Origin: Chara braunii
Taxonomy: Eukaryota > Streptophyta > Charophyceae > Charales > Characeae
Direction: 5' to 3'
Assembly (NCBI GenBank): GCA_003427395.1
Contig: BFEA01000503.1
Location: 246,540 to 290,975, forward strand
Length of the DNA stretch: 44,436 nucleotides
Under the pieces are notes generated by a model. That model did no database searches. It had not been told where the DNA came from and saw only the letters and a program-made list of their open reading frames with translations. Below, piece by piece: positions 1 to 10,139 of this stretch (positions are counted from its first letter, which is position 1; every line of letters begins with the position of its first letter). A program made the position numbers and the translations under genes.

Positions 1-180
1 CCCCGCCCCAAAAAAAGAAAAAAAAAACGCGCATCCAGCGCACCTGGCCGAGCCCAACCCGCACGCTTGCGCGCAGCGCATGGGCACATGTCTGCGCGCG
101 TGCGCGCATCTGCGTTTCGCCCGGCACATAGCGCAGCGCGCACCAGTGCTGTGCGCCGCAAGTATGGGGCATACTCACAC
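1..180. repeat. GC-rich dispersed repeat, copy 1
   Basis: Alternating CG/CA-rich sequence (many GCGC and TGCGC words) ending in GCGCCGCAAGTATG. A second, partial copy with the same ending lies at 2025-2125. I see no ORF and cannot assign the repeat to a family. Confidence 0.5.
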
Positions 181-913
181 TAGGGCCTTTTAACGCAAAA
201 TCACAAATATTTGATGGCTGGGCCAGTCGCACGAGCTTCGGAAAGTAGCAAACGTAGCAAACGGCGTAGCAAATGTCAGCGGCCTGGTGAGCCGCAGGAA
301 AGGGCATTCTGCTACCACCTGTGGAGGTGGTAGCAAAACCTTGTTTTCAGTTTGGGATTTCGTGAAAGGAAATTTCTGCGCTTCCATCACCTCCTCCAAG
401 CCAGAGGAAACGCAAAACGGATGAAGGATTTGGGCCTCGCGCAGTGTGACCACGCGAGGCACCATTTCAGCAATTGGCAGTAAGTCCTTTTTTCTTTTTT
501 TTTCTTTTTTTCTTTTCCTTTTTTTTTTTTTTTTTTTTTGTTGTTGTTGTTTTTGCTGTTTTTTGGAACAAGTACGGCTAGTGTCCTTTTCAATTTGCTC
601 CCGCTTTGTGACCGGGCAGGGTAGTACTTCACCAAAAGCGGGATTGCAAATTTCAGAGATTTTGCTGCTATGCCACCGCTGTGTGAGTACGCCCTGAATT
701 TTGGGCTGGGACATGGAAAGATGCACAGCCATAAGCTGTCTTTTGTGCAGAGGTGAGGGTCCCCCGCCGCTCACCACTGCACAAAAGACTAAGCTTACGG
801 CCGTGTATCTCTCCAAGTTCTAGCAGAAGATTCATTCTCATTTTGCACAATTGGTGAGGTTCCTTATCGGACGGGTGTCAGACCTGGCAGAATCCCAACG
901 GGCTTGCAGCAGG
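181..913. other. Unassigned sequence with A/T homopolymers
   Basis: No convincing gene. A pyrimidine-rich block at 487-560 (long T runs and a short GTT repeat) generates lysine/asparagine-rich spurious ORFs on the minus strand. The rest has no recognisable domain. Confidence 0.5.
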
Positions 914-916
914 TAA

Positions 917-1383
917 GAGTCTCGTTAGACACTCCTAAGGGAATCCTAAAATTTTTAGGATGAGTCCTAAAGGAGGCGTACGCAGCCACGTCGCCGATGT
1001 CCGTCCATTGCTGGCTGGTGTCCACCCCGCCCTCCATCCCGCCCGCCAACGGGTACCGTTTGTGGCCGTTGCTCGCGTCGGCCCGCAGAAAACCTCCGAT
1101 GTCCGACCACTGACCTGACGGACCGCTTCTGCACCAGCAACTCCGTGTCGATGGTGCCATGCGCGCGACGCAACGAGTCCGTGAAATGCAGGAATCCTAA
1201 ATTTTTCAGTAGGTCGGGGGCTACTGGAAAATTTAGGACGATTTTGCCTGGGGAATCCTAAATCCTTTAGGACTCGTCCTAACGCCGTTTTCACATTTTC
1301 GATCTCAAAATTGGATTTAGGATTGCGTGCAACCAAGACGCAATCCGAAAAACAGGCACTTTTAGGAGTGTCTAACGAGACCC
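917..1383. mobile_element. Harbinger-type MITE, family A (467 bp)
   Basis: The ends are inverted repeats: left GAGTCTCGTTAGACACTCC, right the reverse complement with two differences in about 22 bp. The element is flanked on both sides by TAA (914-916 and 1384-1386), the typical 3-bp target duplication of PIF/Harbinger elements. Subterminal sequence is full of CCTAA/TTAGG words that can fold back. No transposase is present, so it is non-autonomous. The terminal CTCGTTAGACACTCC core is shared with the full Harbinger element at 15309-19229. Confidence 0.85.
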
Positions 1384-1386
1384 TAA

Positions 1387-1752
1387 GTCCAAACAGCCTG
1401 CAACATGCCCTATGCCCTACTGTATAGGGCTAGAAAACAGACATATGGCGGGAGTACATGTCCATGTTCTAGCGATAGATACGTCCTCATCGCTTGGCCT
1501 GCCCTCCATAATGTTCTCTTTTTTTTTGTTTTTTTTGTTTTTTTGGTTGTTTTTTTTTTTGTCGTTATTAGCGAAAGCAAAAATAGCAAAAACAAATAAC
1601 GGCTGCTGTCAGTTCTGTGGCATTCTCTTTCAAGGTCCTGTCATAAATAGCCGTTATACTGCACACCATAGTGAATGCAATCCGAGTTAATGTATCTGAC
1701 GTGATACAGGGCTTGTGTGCACTTGGAAAAAGGCTGCAAAATACCACAAGAC
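1387..1752. other. Unassigned sequence
   Basis: Host or older repeat sequence with a T-rich tract at about 1517-1562. No gene or repeat family is recognised. Confidence 0.4.
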
Positions 1753-1755
1753 ATT

Positions 1756-1877
1756 GGGCCTCGCTGCACTACTTTCGAAATGTGCAAAACGAGAGCGAAT
1801 CTTCCGCTAGAATATGGATAGATACACCGCCATGATTTTTGTCTGTTGTGCATGTCGAGACTAGTGCAGCGAGGCCC
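1756..1877. mobile_element. Short MITE, family D (122 bp)
   Basis: Inverted ends GGGCCTCGCTGCACTA (left) and its perfect 16-bp reverse complement (right), with weaker similarity continuing inward for about 15 bp. Direct ATT flanks lie at 1753-1755 and 1878-1880, a 3-bp target duplication. The termini resemble the other CTCG-type ends in the window. No coding capacity. Confidence 0.7.
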
Positions 1878-2024
1878 ATTGGTACACAAATAAAACAAAA
1901 CCTTTGGCACCCACTTAGGTGCGGTCCTCAACTTTTTTTTGTTTCTTGTGCTGTGATATTGTTCTTGCACGAGGGGCAAGGCCTGCTACAATACCCCACC
2001 CCTAAAAAGTTTTTTGGACGACCC

Positions 2025-2125
2025 CCATTTTTGGGGGTGCGCCGCACCACGTGCGCGCGCACTCATGCGCATGTGCTTTGCGCCGCATGTGCGCAAGTGG
2101 CGTGCACGTGATGCGCCGCAAGTAT
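2025..2125. repeat. GC-rich dispersed repeat, copy 2
   Basis: CG/CA alternating sequence ending in GCGCCGCAAGTATG, matching the end of the repeat at 1-180. Confidence 0.45.
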
Positions 2126-2585
2126 GCCAGATTACCGTATGAAGCAGCAACTCACAGAACAGAAAGAGTAAACTATTGTCATTGAAGAAGGGAGGCTTTT
2201 TTTTTTTAGGTGGTAGACTTCGACCCAGTTGGAGGATTCACACCCCCCCCCCCCTTTTCTTGACCAACCCACCCCCTACACAAGCCCTCCTGTCGCATGC
2301 CTAATCGGCATCGATCAGAACCGAGAACCGACCTCTCAGAGACAATACAAAATAGCACAGCGGAAGACTGTAATACCAAGATCTGACTCAGCATGGACAA
2401 TGACAGGACCTGACAGCATACATCATCACTCAGAAAGAGGGAGAGGAGACGAAGGGGGGAGAGGGAAAATCGCGAGGATCAGTCACCATAGCCGTCGATG
2501 GACCCAGTCTCCAATGTAACCACAAGGTCGCTGCTCATGTAATGTCAAGTCGCCATGTCACCGAACTGGGCGATGCCCAAATGTC

Positions 2586-2587
<2 letters not shown>
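2126..2587. other. Unassigned sequence
   Basis: No gene seen. It has a C run near 2242-2254 and a purine-rich stretch near 2430-2470. Confidence 0.4.
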
Positions 2588-2654
<67 letters not shown>

Positions 2655-2673
2655 ACACACACACACGCACTGC
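2588..2673. repeat. (CT)n microsatellite followed by (CA)n
   Basis: About 32 CT units to 2651, then a short ACACAC run. Antisense ORFs encoding Arg-Glu repeats here are artefacts of the microsatellite. Confidence 0.98.
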
Positions 2674-2997
2674 AGGTACACCAGGTACTAACTTGCAGAA
2701 AGGTGCCGCCTTGATGCATGTGCGGACATCTCGAAGACGAAGCTGGAGCTATGGTGTCACAGGTAAGTCGCAGGTAAGTCCTCTTGGCCTCCGCCCAGCT
2801 CTCACTCTCTCTCCCTCTCGCTGTAATGCAGCGGCAGCGCTTCAACTCCGAGCTCGCGCCCAGTGCTGTAGACTACTCTAACTGCGCCCAGCGCGTCGAC
2901 CACTGAAGACTACTCGCTACTGTCTCACAGCTTCCTCTGAGAACTACTCTGAACTACCTCCTCACCAACGACCTGCCTAGAAATGAGGTCCACCCAG

Positions 2998-3007
2998 CTA
3001 TATATAC
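2998..3007 (-). promoter_or_regulatory. TATA-like box, minus strand (weak)
   Basis: The minus strand reads GTATATATAG in otherwise mixed-composition DNA. Similar A/T boxes occur in LTR promoters, but no LTR boundaries could be defined, so this is only a compositional observation. Confidence 0.2.
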
Positions 3008-3094
3008 GCTGGGCCGAGTGTCCTAGGTCGAAAGGAAACAGTCTGGTCGAAAGTAAAACTGGTCTGGCGCCAAAAACAGTCAGATGGCAAAAGG

Positions 3095-3175
3095 AGGAAC
3101 CTGGTTTTGCATAGGTCTGGTCGATGCCAAAAGTAGGAACCTGGTTTTGCATAAGGTCTGGTCGATGCCAAAAGT
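3095..3175. repeat. Two tandem 40/41-bp units
   Basis: A unit starting AGGAACCTGGTTTTGCATA and ending GATGCCAAAAGT occurs twice back to back, with a one-base difference in length. Shorter related words (GGTCTGG, GCCAAAA) occur just upstream at 3040-3090 and downstream at about 3170. Confidence 0.9.
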
Positions 3176-3503
3176 GGAAAGATGGCAAAACCGAGATAGT
3201 GGCCTACTGGGTCCTATGGGTGGGTGACACGGACCCTAAACCCTACGAAACCGCTAGCCCTACTGTCGGGCCTTGCGGGGCCCATGTGGATCTGAGTATG
3301 CCACACCTCCGCACGGGGTCCTTCCTGCCCCTTTTATGTCCTCTTAAGGGAGGTTGAAATGGTGGCCCATCCTGGGGGGAGGAGGCTGTTGCTTCCCCCT
3401 TTTTTTTGTCTCTCAGAGGACGTTTTTGGAAATTGGAACCCTTCATACCTCAGAGGTAGGTTCCGAGCCTCCGCAGATGGCACTTCTGAAATGGATGGCC
3501 CAA

Positions 3504-3532
3504 CCCAGACCCAGACCCAGACCCAGACCCAG
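3504..3532. repeat. (CCCAGA)n minisatellite
   Basis: Roughly five head-to-tail hexamers of CCAGAC. Confidence 0.95.
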
Positions 3533-3539
3533 CCTATTG

Positions 3540-5366
3540 AGCTGTAATGGCACACAGTATTACAATTTACAAACGAGTACAAAGCACAAACATGTAACTG
3601 TTGATGAATAGGCCATGGGTTCATATCCTGATGGAAATCATCATTAGATGGATAAAACGGTATTAAAACCATGTCAGGGGTTATCCCACTCGATATCCTT
3701 TTTCTTTGTAATTTTGAGAGGTGTCCCCCCACCCACATTGCTCTCACAATCCCATCTTCTAAGCCCTTCTTTTTTTCCCTCCCCCCTCCTATCTTCTAAG
3801 TTCTAAGAAGCGAATGGGTGAAGTCCCAGGTGATGCAAGGAGCTGCAATGAAGTGCAAGGTACGCCCGAGAACAACTTGTAAACCCTGTCCATTGCAAGC
3901 CGGGGGCGCGAGGGCGGCCCCAGCGGGGAGGGGGGGGGGTGCGGCAGAAGGGGGGGGAGAAGGGGCTCTGAGTTGTGGCCGAGAGGCGTGGGTATGTTGG
4001 TAGTAGTGCTTTTTGTTGCCTTTTTTTCTTTTCTTTTTCTTTTTCTTTTGCTTTTTGTGGGAGAGTGCTCTCTCTTTTGTCTGTGTTATTTGACAATTTC
4101 TAAATCCTAAGTCTCCTTTTTGCAATCAGACTCGTCTTTCCACACTTTCAGCATGCTTACTAACAGGTGACGAACAAGCTACACAAAGCTCAGAGATAAT
4201 GAAAGACAAGAACACAACTCAAATTCGAACTTGTGCGGGGTGGCTATGGCCGACACGAGCACTCTCAACAACTTGTTCGTACACGCACACTGGATCTTCC
4301 TGGATGTCACGACACACACACACTCAACTCTCTCTTACACACTGACACCCTACTGACAAGCTGACGTGGCGGCTATGGCCGCTGTCTTCCTCCTACAACT
4401 AACACCTTTGGCTATAGCTGATCTTCCTCCTTTCAGCCCTCTACTCCACGGGCACCTGCAGACCTCCTTCCACAAGACGCTCAGGCAGCGCTTCCTCATG
4501 GCTCACAGGCAGAATGAATGAATGACTGGACGCTGCCTCTTGATTTATACTTCGGATGGTCGCTGGTCTGCTCCTTTCCACAGGGCCCAGGGTGCACACA
4601 GTCCCACATGGTACTTGCTGACTGGACAAAGTGCGACTGGGACTGGGTACTGCTGACTAGGCGGGGTTGGACTGCCCACTTGCCCACCTGCCCACTTGCC
4701 CCTAGGCTGACTCTTAGGACTCTACGAAAGGTCACTTCCGGACCTTCCGGGAAGTCTGTGGACTTGACCTCTCGAGACTATAGCAGCTACGACTTTGACC
4801 TTTCATGACTGTAGCAGCTACGACTCCTACTCAGTTAGGACTCCTACTCGACAGACCTATGGATCAAGACCCGACGACCACGTCAGGCTACACAGACAAA
4901 CGAGCGATTACCAAGACACAGGTCGCGGGTTCAAACACACAAGGGTCGTCTGGTACTGTACACGGGTGAGGGAGAGGTCAAGGGATCGAGCCCTGGGATC
5001 TGCATCTGCTACTGCAAAGGTGAAAACCGTTTCATTTTGGAAGAAGGGTCGTTGCGAAGGGAACCCCGCTCAAACAATTGCCCCTGCTGCTGCCAAAATT
5101 CTCTTGCACGGGAACTGCTTGGCGTCGTAACCTTTCAAGAGGAGGCTGGTGATGAATGTCTCTCACAGCCTGCTGCACAACCCGCAGGCTGGTTTACTGT
5201 ATGTGCATAGGCTTGTGTGTTCCTTTTTTTTCTTTGTAATAATGAAAACATTGCTGATGGCATCTTCTGTCGTTTTTTAATTAATAAAATTAATAAATCA
5301 GAAAACAGTTAAAAAAAACCTGAGTTGGTTCTGGCCATTGCTGCTGGTGTCTCTTGTTTGGCAGTG
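3540..5366. other. Unassigned sequence
   Basis: No gene could be supported. There is a G-rich stretch at 3900-3965, pyrimidine-rich DNA at 4015-4060, repeated words such as GGCTATGGCCG near 4230 and 4370 and TAGCAGCTACGACT near 4782 and 4812. The 4435-5130 segment has mixed base composition and open frames but no recognised domain. AATAAA-like words near 5283 could be chance. Confidence 0.4.
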
Positions 5367-5403
5367 TTTTTTTTTTTTTTTTTTTTTTTAACATCAGAGT
5401 CAG

Positions 5404-5506
5404 CACTAGCTGTGGTGATAAGAGCATCCACAGCTAGTGGAATCTTCAGACGGCTCCAATCTATTCGTGGGGAGCTACACATGCTGGAAACCGGGTCCAG
5501 CGTCCC
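5404..5506 (-). repeat. LINE-A 3' tail: module plus variable-stem hairpin
   Basis: On the minus strand this reads a module beginning GGGACGCTGGACCCGG (from 5506), then GCTCC...GGAGC, then a perfect 12-bp stem (5404-5415 with 5428-5439) closing the 12-nt loop ATGCTCTTATCA, followed by the poly(A) tract. The same module, with different stem sequences, ends LINE-B and the short elements near 25609, 39427 and 42372. Confidence 0.85.
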
Positions 5507-5783
5507 ATTCTTACAAAAAAAATAGTGTAGCTCCGACGAGCAGCATTATCAGTTCCGGACCTCTTCACCCTCTAAAAGGGCGCCAGATAATCCTGAATCG
5601 CTGGTCCCATAACTGGGTCTAGCTACTCATACTATCTTTTCAGGACAATTGTTCGAAGAAGAAGATCTCCACAGTTCATCGGGTGCTTCTCCTAACAGGA
5701 CTGGGCCAATTGACCGTGGGGTTACCCACAGATGACAAAAAAAGACAAGACAAGCCAATATCACCGCTAGGCCCTAATGTAAT

Positions 5784-7353
5784 TCATGGAGGCCTGGGAC
5801 CCAGCCGCCATGGGGTTAGCGAAATACCCCCATCCGCCTTCCTGCTCGCCAACCTACCCTCTATGCCCCATGTATTAAAAAAACACTTATACCTAGACTT
5901 GCTTTTCCTTTTCCTGTTCCAATCTGCCCAGATCAATGTCCTAATGTGGTCTAAGATCCATTGCAACGTAGTTGCATCAGAGTAAAACTTCCTCTTGAAG
6001 AGCCTATCATTTCTAAGTTTCCAAATCACATTCATGATAGCAGCTCTCGCTGCCATGGCAACATAGCCCCACCCCTTCCTGTACGAAATCTTTGGAGGAA
6101 GGAGGCCATCCATGACAAAACTCTCATCCCACTCTATTTTACATTTTGAGAAGCAAGACCGGTGGTATCTCCACCATTTCCAAATTCTGCGTGATTCTAT
6201 ACACTCCCACCACAAGTGCACCGCCGACTCCTGCTTTTTTCCGCAACGGGCACGGCTAGTTTCCACTGGCATGTTCTTCTCAGCTAACCACTCTGCAGTA
6301 GGGATGGCTCTATGAGAGTGGAGCCATGATAAGCTGGCTAATTTAATTGACGGAATTCTCTGTATGGCTTCCCAGAGATCAGTCAGATTCGAGGACAAGA
6401 TCTGACTCCTAGGTACCCCTTCTGAGTTTTTCTCTGCATTCCATTTGCTTTTAGTCACTAGAGGGGTGACCCAGCTCTGAACCTGTCTGTTATAACCGAC
6501 CTTAGGGGAGTAATCCAGTTTCGTGCAGGTACTTCTGCCTTCATGGTCTGACCACCCCCAATGCAGCGGAAGGACTCTCAATCTACTGATAGGAATGTCC
6601 CCCAGAGGGCATAGATACTTGACCCCGTTATTAGCTGCCCATTGAGTTCTCACCAGAACCTGTTTTGTGTCCCCATTAAGAAGGGCGGTCTCCAATTCCA
6701 TTCCAAGAGAGATTGTGAATTGCCCGTCCTTATTCTCCTGAATCAGACCTCTGGCGACTGTGGCGACTCTACCGACCTTTACTTCCTTAATCAGACGGAG
6801 AGACCCTGGTTGGTCCCTCCTACTATCTAATACCCATTTACCTTCATAGGACTCCCACTGACTTGTCAGCATCACCTTCCAACCCATCAGGATGCTCTTG
6901 ATGATCTTGTCTAGTCTTAAACCTACTAGCCTCATATGCTTGAGTTTTGATCTGATTTCCACTTCAGACCTCCAACAGCCCGCATCTGCATTCCAAATAT
7001 CTCTTATGCGCGAAACCCCCTTCTGTATCCAACCCTCTCCAAAGGCTCCGGTCTCACTGCCTGCGGACCAGGGAATTCCATCCTCAGCGCATAGCCAAGT
7101 GTTTTTCAAAGATGTGTTGTTGCAGCACTTCCTCTGCCGAGGATGGGCTAGAGATCTGTTCTGGCATAACTTTAACCCAAGCTTTCAGAATGTCCGTCCA
7201 GACTGTGGACTTGATCCTTTTTTTGACAAATCACTTAGTCAAGAGACAGACCCCCACATCCTCTTCCCTGACTAAACTCCACTCTCTAGAAAGTATCATT
7301 AGCGCTAGATCTAGCCATGGGTGGCCTGATATGTCCAGCAACGCTTTTATTGG
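5784..7353 (-). pseudogene. LINE-A ORF2 C-terminal region (RT connection and Cys/His domain)
   Basis: An uninterrupted frame of 441 codons spans 5784-7109. It contains the plant LINE C-terminal zinc-binding type region: WLHSHRAIPTAEWL, then ARCGKK, then AVHLWWEC, matching the zf-RVT pattern that follows plant reverse transcriptases. Upstream, 7112-7353 continues the RT frame but carries a TGA near 7236, and a one-base frameshift at about 7110 joins it to the 441-codon frame. With the RT this forms the distal half of ORF2, which is thought to help bind RNA. The frame is clearly an L1 relic and not a host gene. Confidence 0.85.
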
Positions 7354-9312
7354 TCATCTAGCTAATAAGGCATTTATCTGCTGTTTTGGATTTACTATCC
7401 CCAAACCACCATACTCTTTCTCACCTATTACTTTCTCCCAGGATACTTTGGCCAGGTACCCCTGATTATCATCAAACGAACCTTTCCATAAGTATCTTCT
7501 CGTTGCTTTGGTGATTCGATAGTATGCCTCCTTTTCCAGCGGTCTGATAGATCCCGAGAACCAACAACTTGAAAAGACACTCATATTGAGAACCAGGGCT
7601 CTTTCTTGGATAGATACCCCCGGGACTGATGCCACCTTTTCCAATTTGGAGAGCACTTTCCCTTCAATCAGATCACTGGCATTTCTCCTTACATCTACCA
7701 TACCAACTTGCACTTCCAGAAATCTTTCACTTTCCTGAGCCCCCAGGCATTTCAAACCCCAATCCACACATAGTTTTTTATCCTTGTGCACAATAGCCAC
7801 AGATTTGGGCCAGTTGACCAGAGCCTCGGAGAACAGAGAGTAGAGATCAAGACATTTTTTTAGCGCCCCCAGGGAATCCGATGAATTTAACGATAGGGCA
7901 AATAAATCATCAGCCATGATTGAAGCCTTGCACTGTCTACCGGAGCCCAGACTGATACCTTTAATCTCAGGATTACCTCTAATAGCGGATAAAAGGACTT
8001 CCATCTGAATTACAGATAAAAGGGGGGTTAGGGGACACCCTTGCCTAAGCGAACGAGACAACTTGAAGGTATTCGATGTTTCCCCATTGACCATCACACT
8101 CCCCACCCCTTTTGTGTACAGCCCTGTGAACCAACGGTGGAAGATTTCTCCGAAACCTGTCACGGTGAAGGTGTTGAGGACAAAATCCCAGTTAACCCTA
8201 TCATACGTCTTCTCGAGATCTAATAGCAAGGCAACTATTTCTGGTTGGTCGTCATTCATGACCTCTAGGGCTTCAATTGTCAACAAAACATTATTTAAAA
8301 TGTTTCTACCTCTAGTGAAACCCGCCTGTTCTACCCCTATGAGACCTGGGAGGTATCTCTTAAGTCTCAAGGCCAGTGTTTTGGCTAGGATCTTATAAGA
8401 GGTATTAAGAAGGGAGATTGGTCTCCAATTTCTAATGTTCCTCTTGTCTCCCTTTTTATATAACAGGGAGATGATGCCCAGTCTTGAGGCCTCTCCCAAG
8501 TCCATTCCTTCCAACAAACCATTGTATATGTCTACCAGTTCGCTTCCCAGCTTGTCCCAAAAAAGTAAGTAGTATTCCACTGGGAGACCGTCGCTGCCAG
8601 GGCATTTCCCTTTGGGCATGCTTTTGGCTGCCACCCAGATCTCCTCTGCAGTGACTGGTCTGTCCAGGTCTATTTTGGCGTGTGTAGGTAAACGGGCATC
8701 AAAGGTTTTCAACAACTCTCTTTGGAGAGGAATTTCCGATGACGCAATGGTCTCCGGGCGGGATGTTCGGAATATGCTCTCGAAGTATAATCGAGCATAC
8801 TCAAGGATCTGAATGGTATCCTTTGCCACTGGCTCAAATGCATCAAAAGGGTGACTTAATTCCACTATCACTGAGTTTCCTTTTTTCCTTGAAAATCTGT
8901 TGAAATTTTCCTTGGTCATTCTATCTCCCACCCTAATCCATTTGATCCTTGCCCTTTCTGCCCATACGTTCTCCCTCCGAATCTGGATGTTTTCTAATTT
9001 ATCCTTCAATGCATTTCTTTGGTTGAGCCAAAACCCATCCCATGCAGGAACAGATCCCAACTTGCTTTCAACCCATTCTATCTCCGCAATTAGCGTTTGT
9101 TCTTCTTTTTTCTGATTGGTTGCTTTGATTCTGGAGGCGAAACTAAAAGAGGCGGCCACCGCTCTGTTTCCTGCATCCAGCCATTCCCCCCCGCTCTCGA
9201 AGCAGGATTTATTTTCTTTCCACTTTCTAAGGAGGCCATGGATCGAACCCACCAGCGATTGGTCACTCAGGATAGTGGTATTTAGTCTATAATACCCTCG
9301 GCCTCTTTTAAT
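7354..9312 (-). pseudogene. LINE-A ORF2 reverse transcriptase domain
   Basis: Open frame with all main RT blocks: thumb-side lead NVWAERARIKWIRVGD, PGSDGLPVEYY, NWRPISLLNTSYKILAK, motif A LLLDLEKTYDRVNW (catalytic Asp), motif B SLRQGCPLTPLL, and motif C MADDLFAL (the catalytic Asp pair; the usual residue before ADD is Phe). It is in the same frame as the endonuclease at 9313-10053, and only a TGA at 9313-9315 separates them, so it was one polyprotein. The frame ends at a TGA at 7354-7356 in a place where a tryptophan is plausible. The enzyme copies LINE RNA into DNA at the nicked target. Catalytic residues look intact; the reading frame does not. Confidence 0.9.
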
Positions 9313-10053
9313 TCAGCTGTCTGGAATGAAAGTGGCCAAAACCGGCCTATGATCTGAAAGGGTCTCGAAGGGCATGATTATCTCTAATACCCAATCTGCT
9401 GGATTCCCTTTCAATAGAAAATAGTCGAGCCTAAGTTTGGTGTGAGAGCCGTCAGATCGTGCTTTGTTTGAGACCCATGTGAAATTAACCCCATCGGGAT
9501 GCAATACCCTAAAAGGGTCCATCAGTTCCTGAGATTCCATGAAACCGTTCATAGCCCTTGAATCTTGTCTCAGAGGATCCATCGTTGACGAATCCAATGC
9601 CGGATTCTGGATGGTGTTCCAGTTCCCACCAAGAACGAGGTTCTCTTCTTTGGGCATGAGCATAGGCAGTGTTTCCAAAAACTGGATTTTCTCCCTCATA
9701 TCGACCGGGGCGTAGACCGACATAAAGGACCAGCGGGATTCACCTATTTTGACGGTTACCCACACCCATCTGCCCAGTGAGTCATTGAGGTAGTCTAGCA
9801 GTTCGAAACACAGGTCTCTGCTGAAGAGAATGGCAGTGCCACCCTTGGTACCTTCTGCAGGTGCCCAAAATTGGGGACCTTGCCATTGCCACTTGTTACA
9901 TTCAATTTTCTCTTCGTCTAACTTAGTCTCTTGGAGCAGGGCCACATGGGTTCTTTTTTGATGTAGCCAGGACTTAAGTCTGGCCCATCTCCTCTTACCA
10001 TTCTGATCTCCTAGGCCTCTGACGTTCCATGAGACTATTTTCATTTTAGTCAT
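9313..10053 (-). pseudogene. LINE-A ORF2 endonuclease (APE-type)
   Basis: Starts at ATG 10051-10053 and runs 246 codons to a TGA. Motifs of the exonuclease-endonuclease-phosphatase family appear in order: SWNVRGLG (metal/phosphate-binding Asn), LLQETKLD (catalytic Glu), MSVYAPVD, GGNWN, and LSDHRPV (Asp-His). The family normally has Asp in the fourth block (GGDFN or GGDWN); here it is Asn, a change expected to cripple nicking. The domain would cut the target DNA to prime reverse transcription. ORF2 continues in frame beyond the TGA into the RT. Confidence 0.9.
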
Positions 10054-10139
10054 TGCTCATACCATCCCCCCTGGACTGGATAAGGGAGAGGTTTGGGGAA
10101 GGGAAGAAGGAGATCTTCTCCCCCCCTGTCCCCCCCATC

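Noticed and set aside
190-816. 208-codon minus-strand ORF
   Set aside because: Its middle is a Lys/Gln run from a T-rich tract; it has alternative start and no domain.
2558-2845. ORF rich in Arg-Glu repeats (also 33222-33671)
   Set aside because: Direct translation of (CT)n microsatellites, partly through n.
4918-4960. tRNA B box (GCGGGTTCAAACAC)
   Set aside because: No A box or foldable arms at proper spacing.
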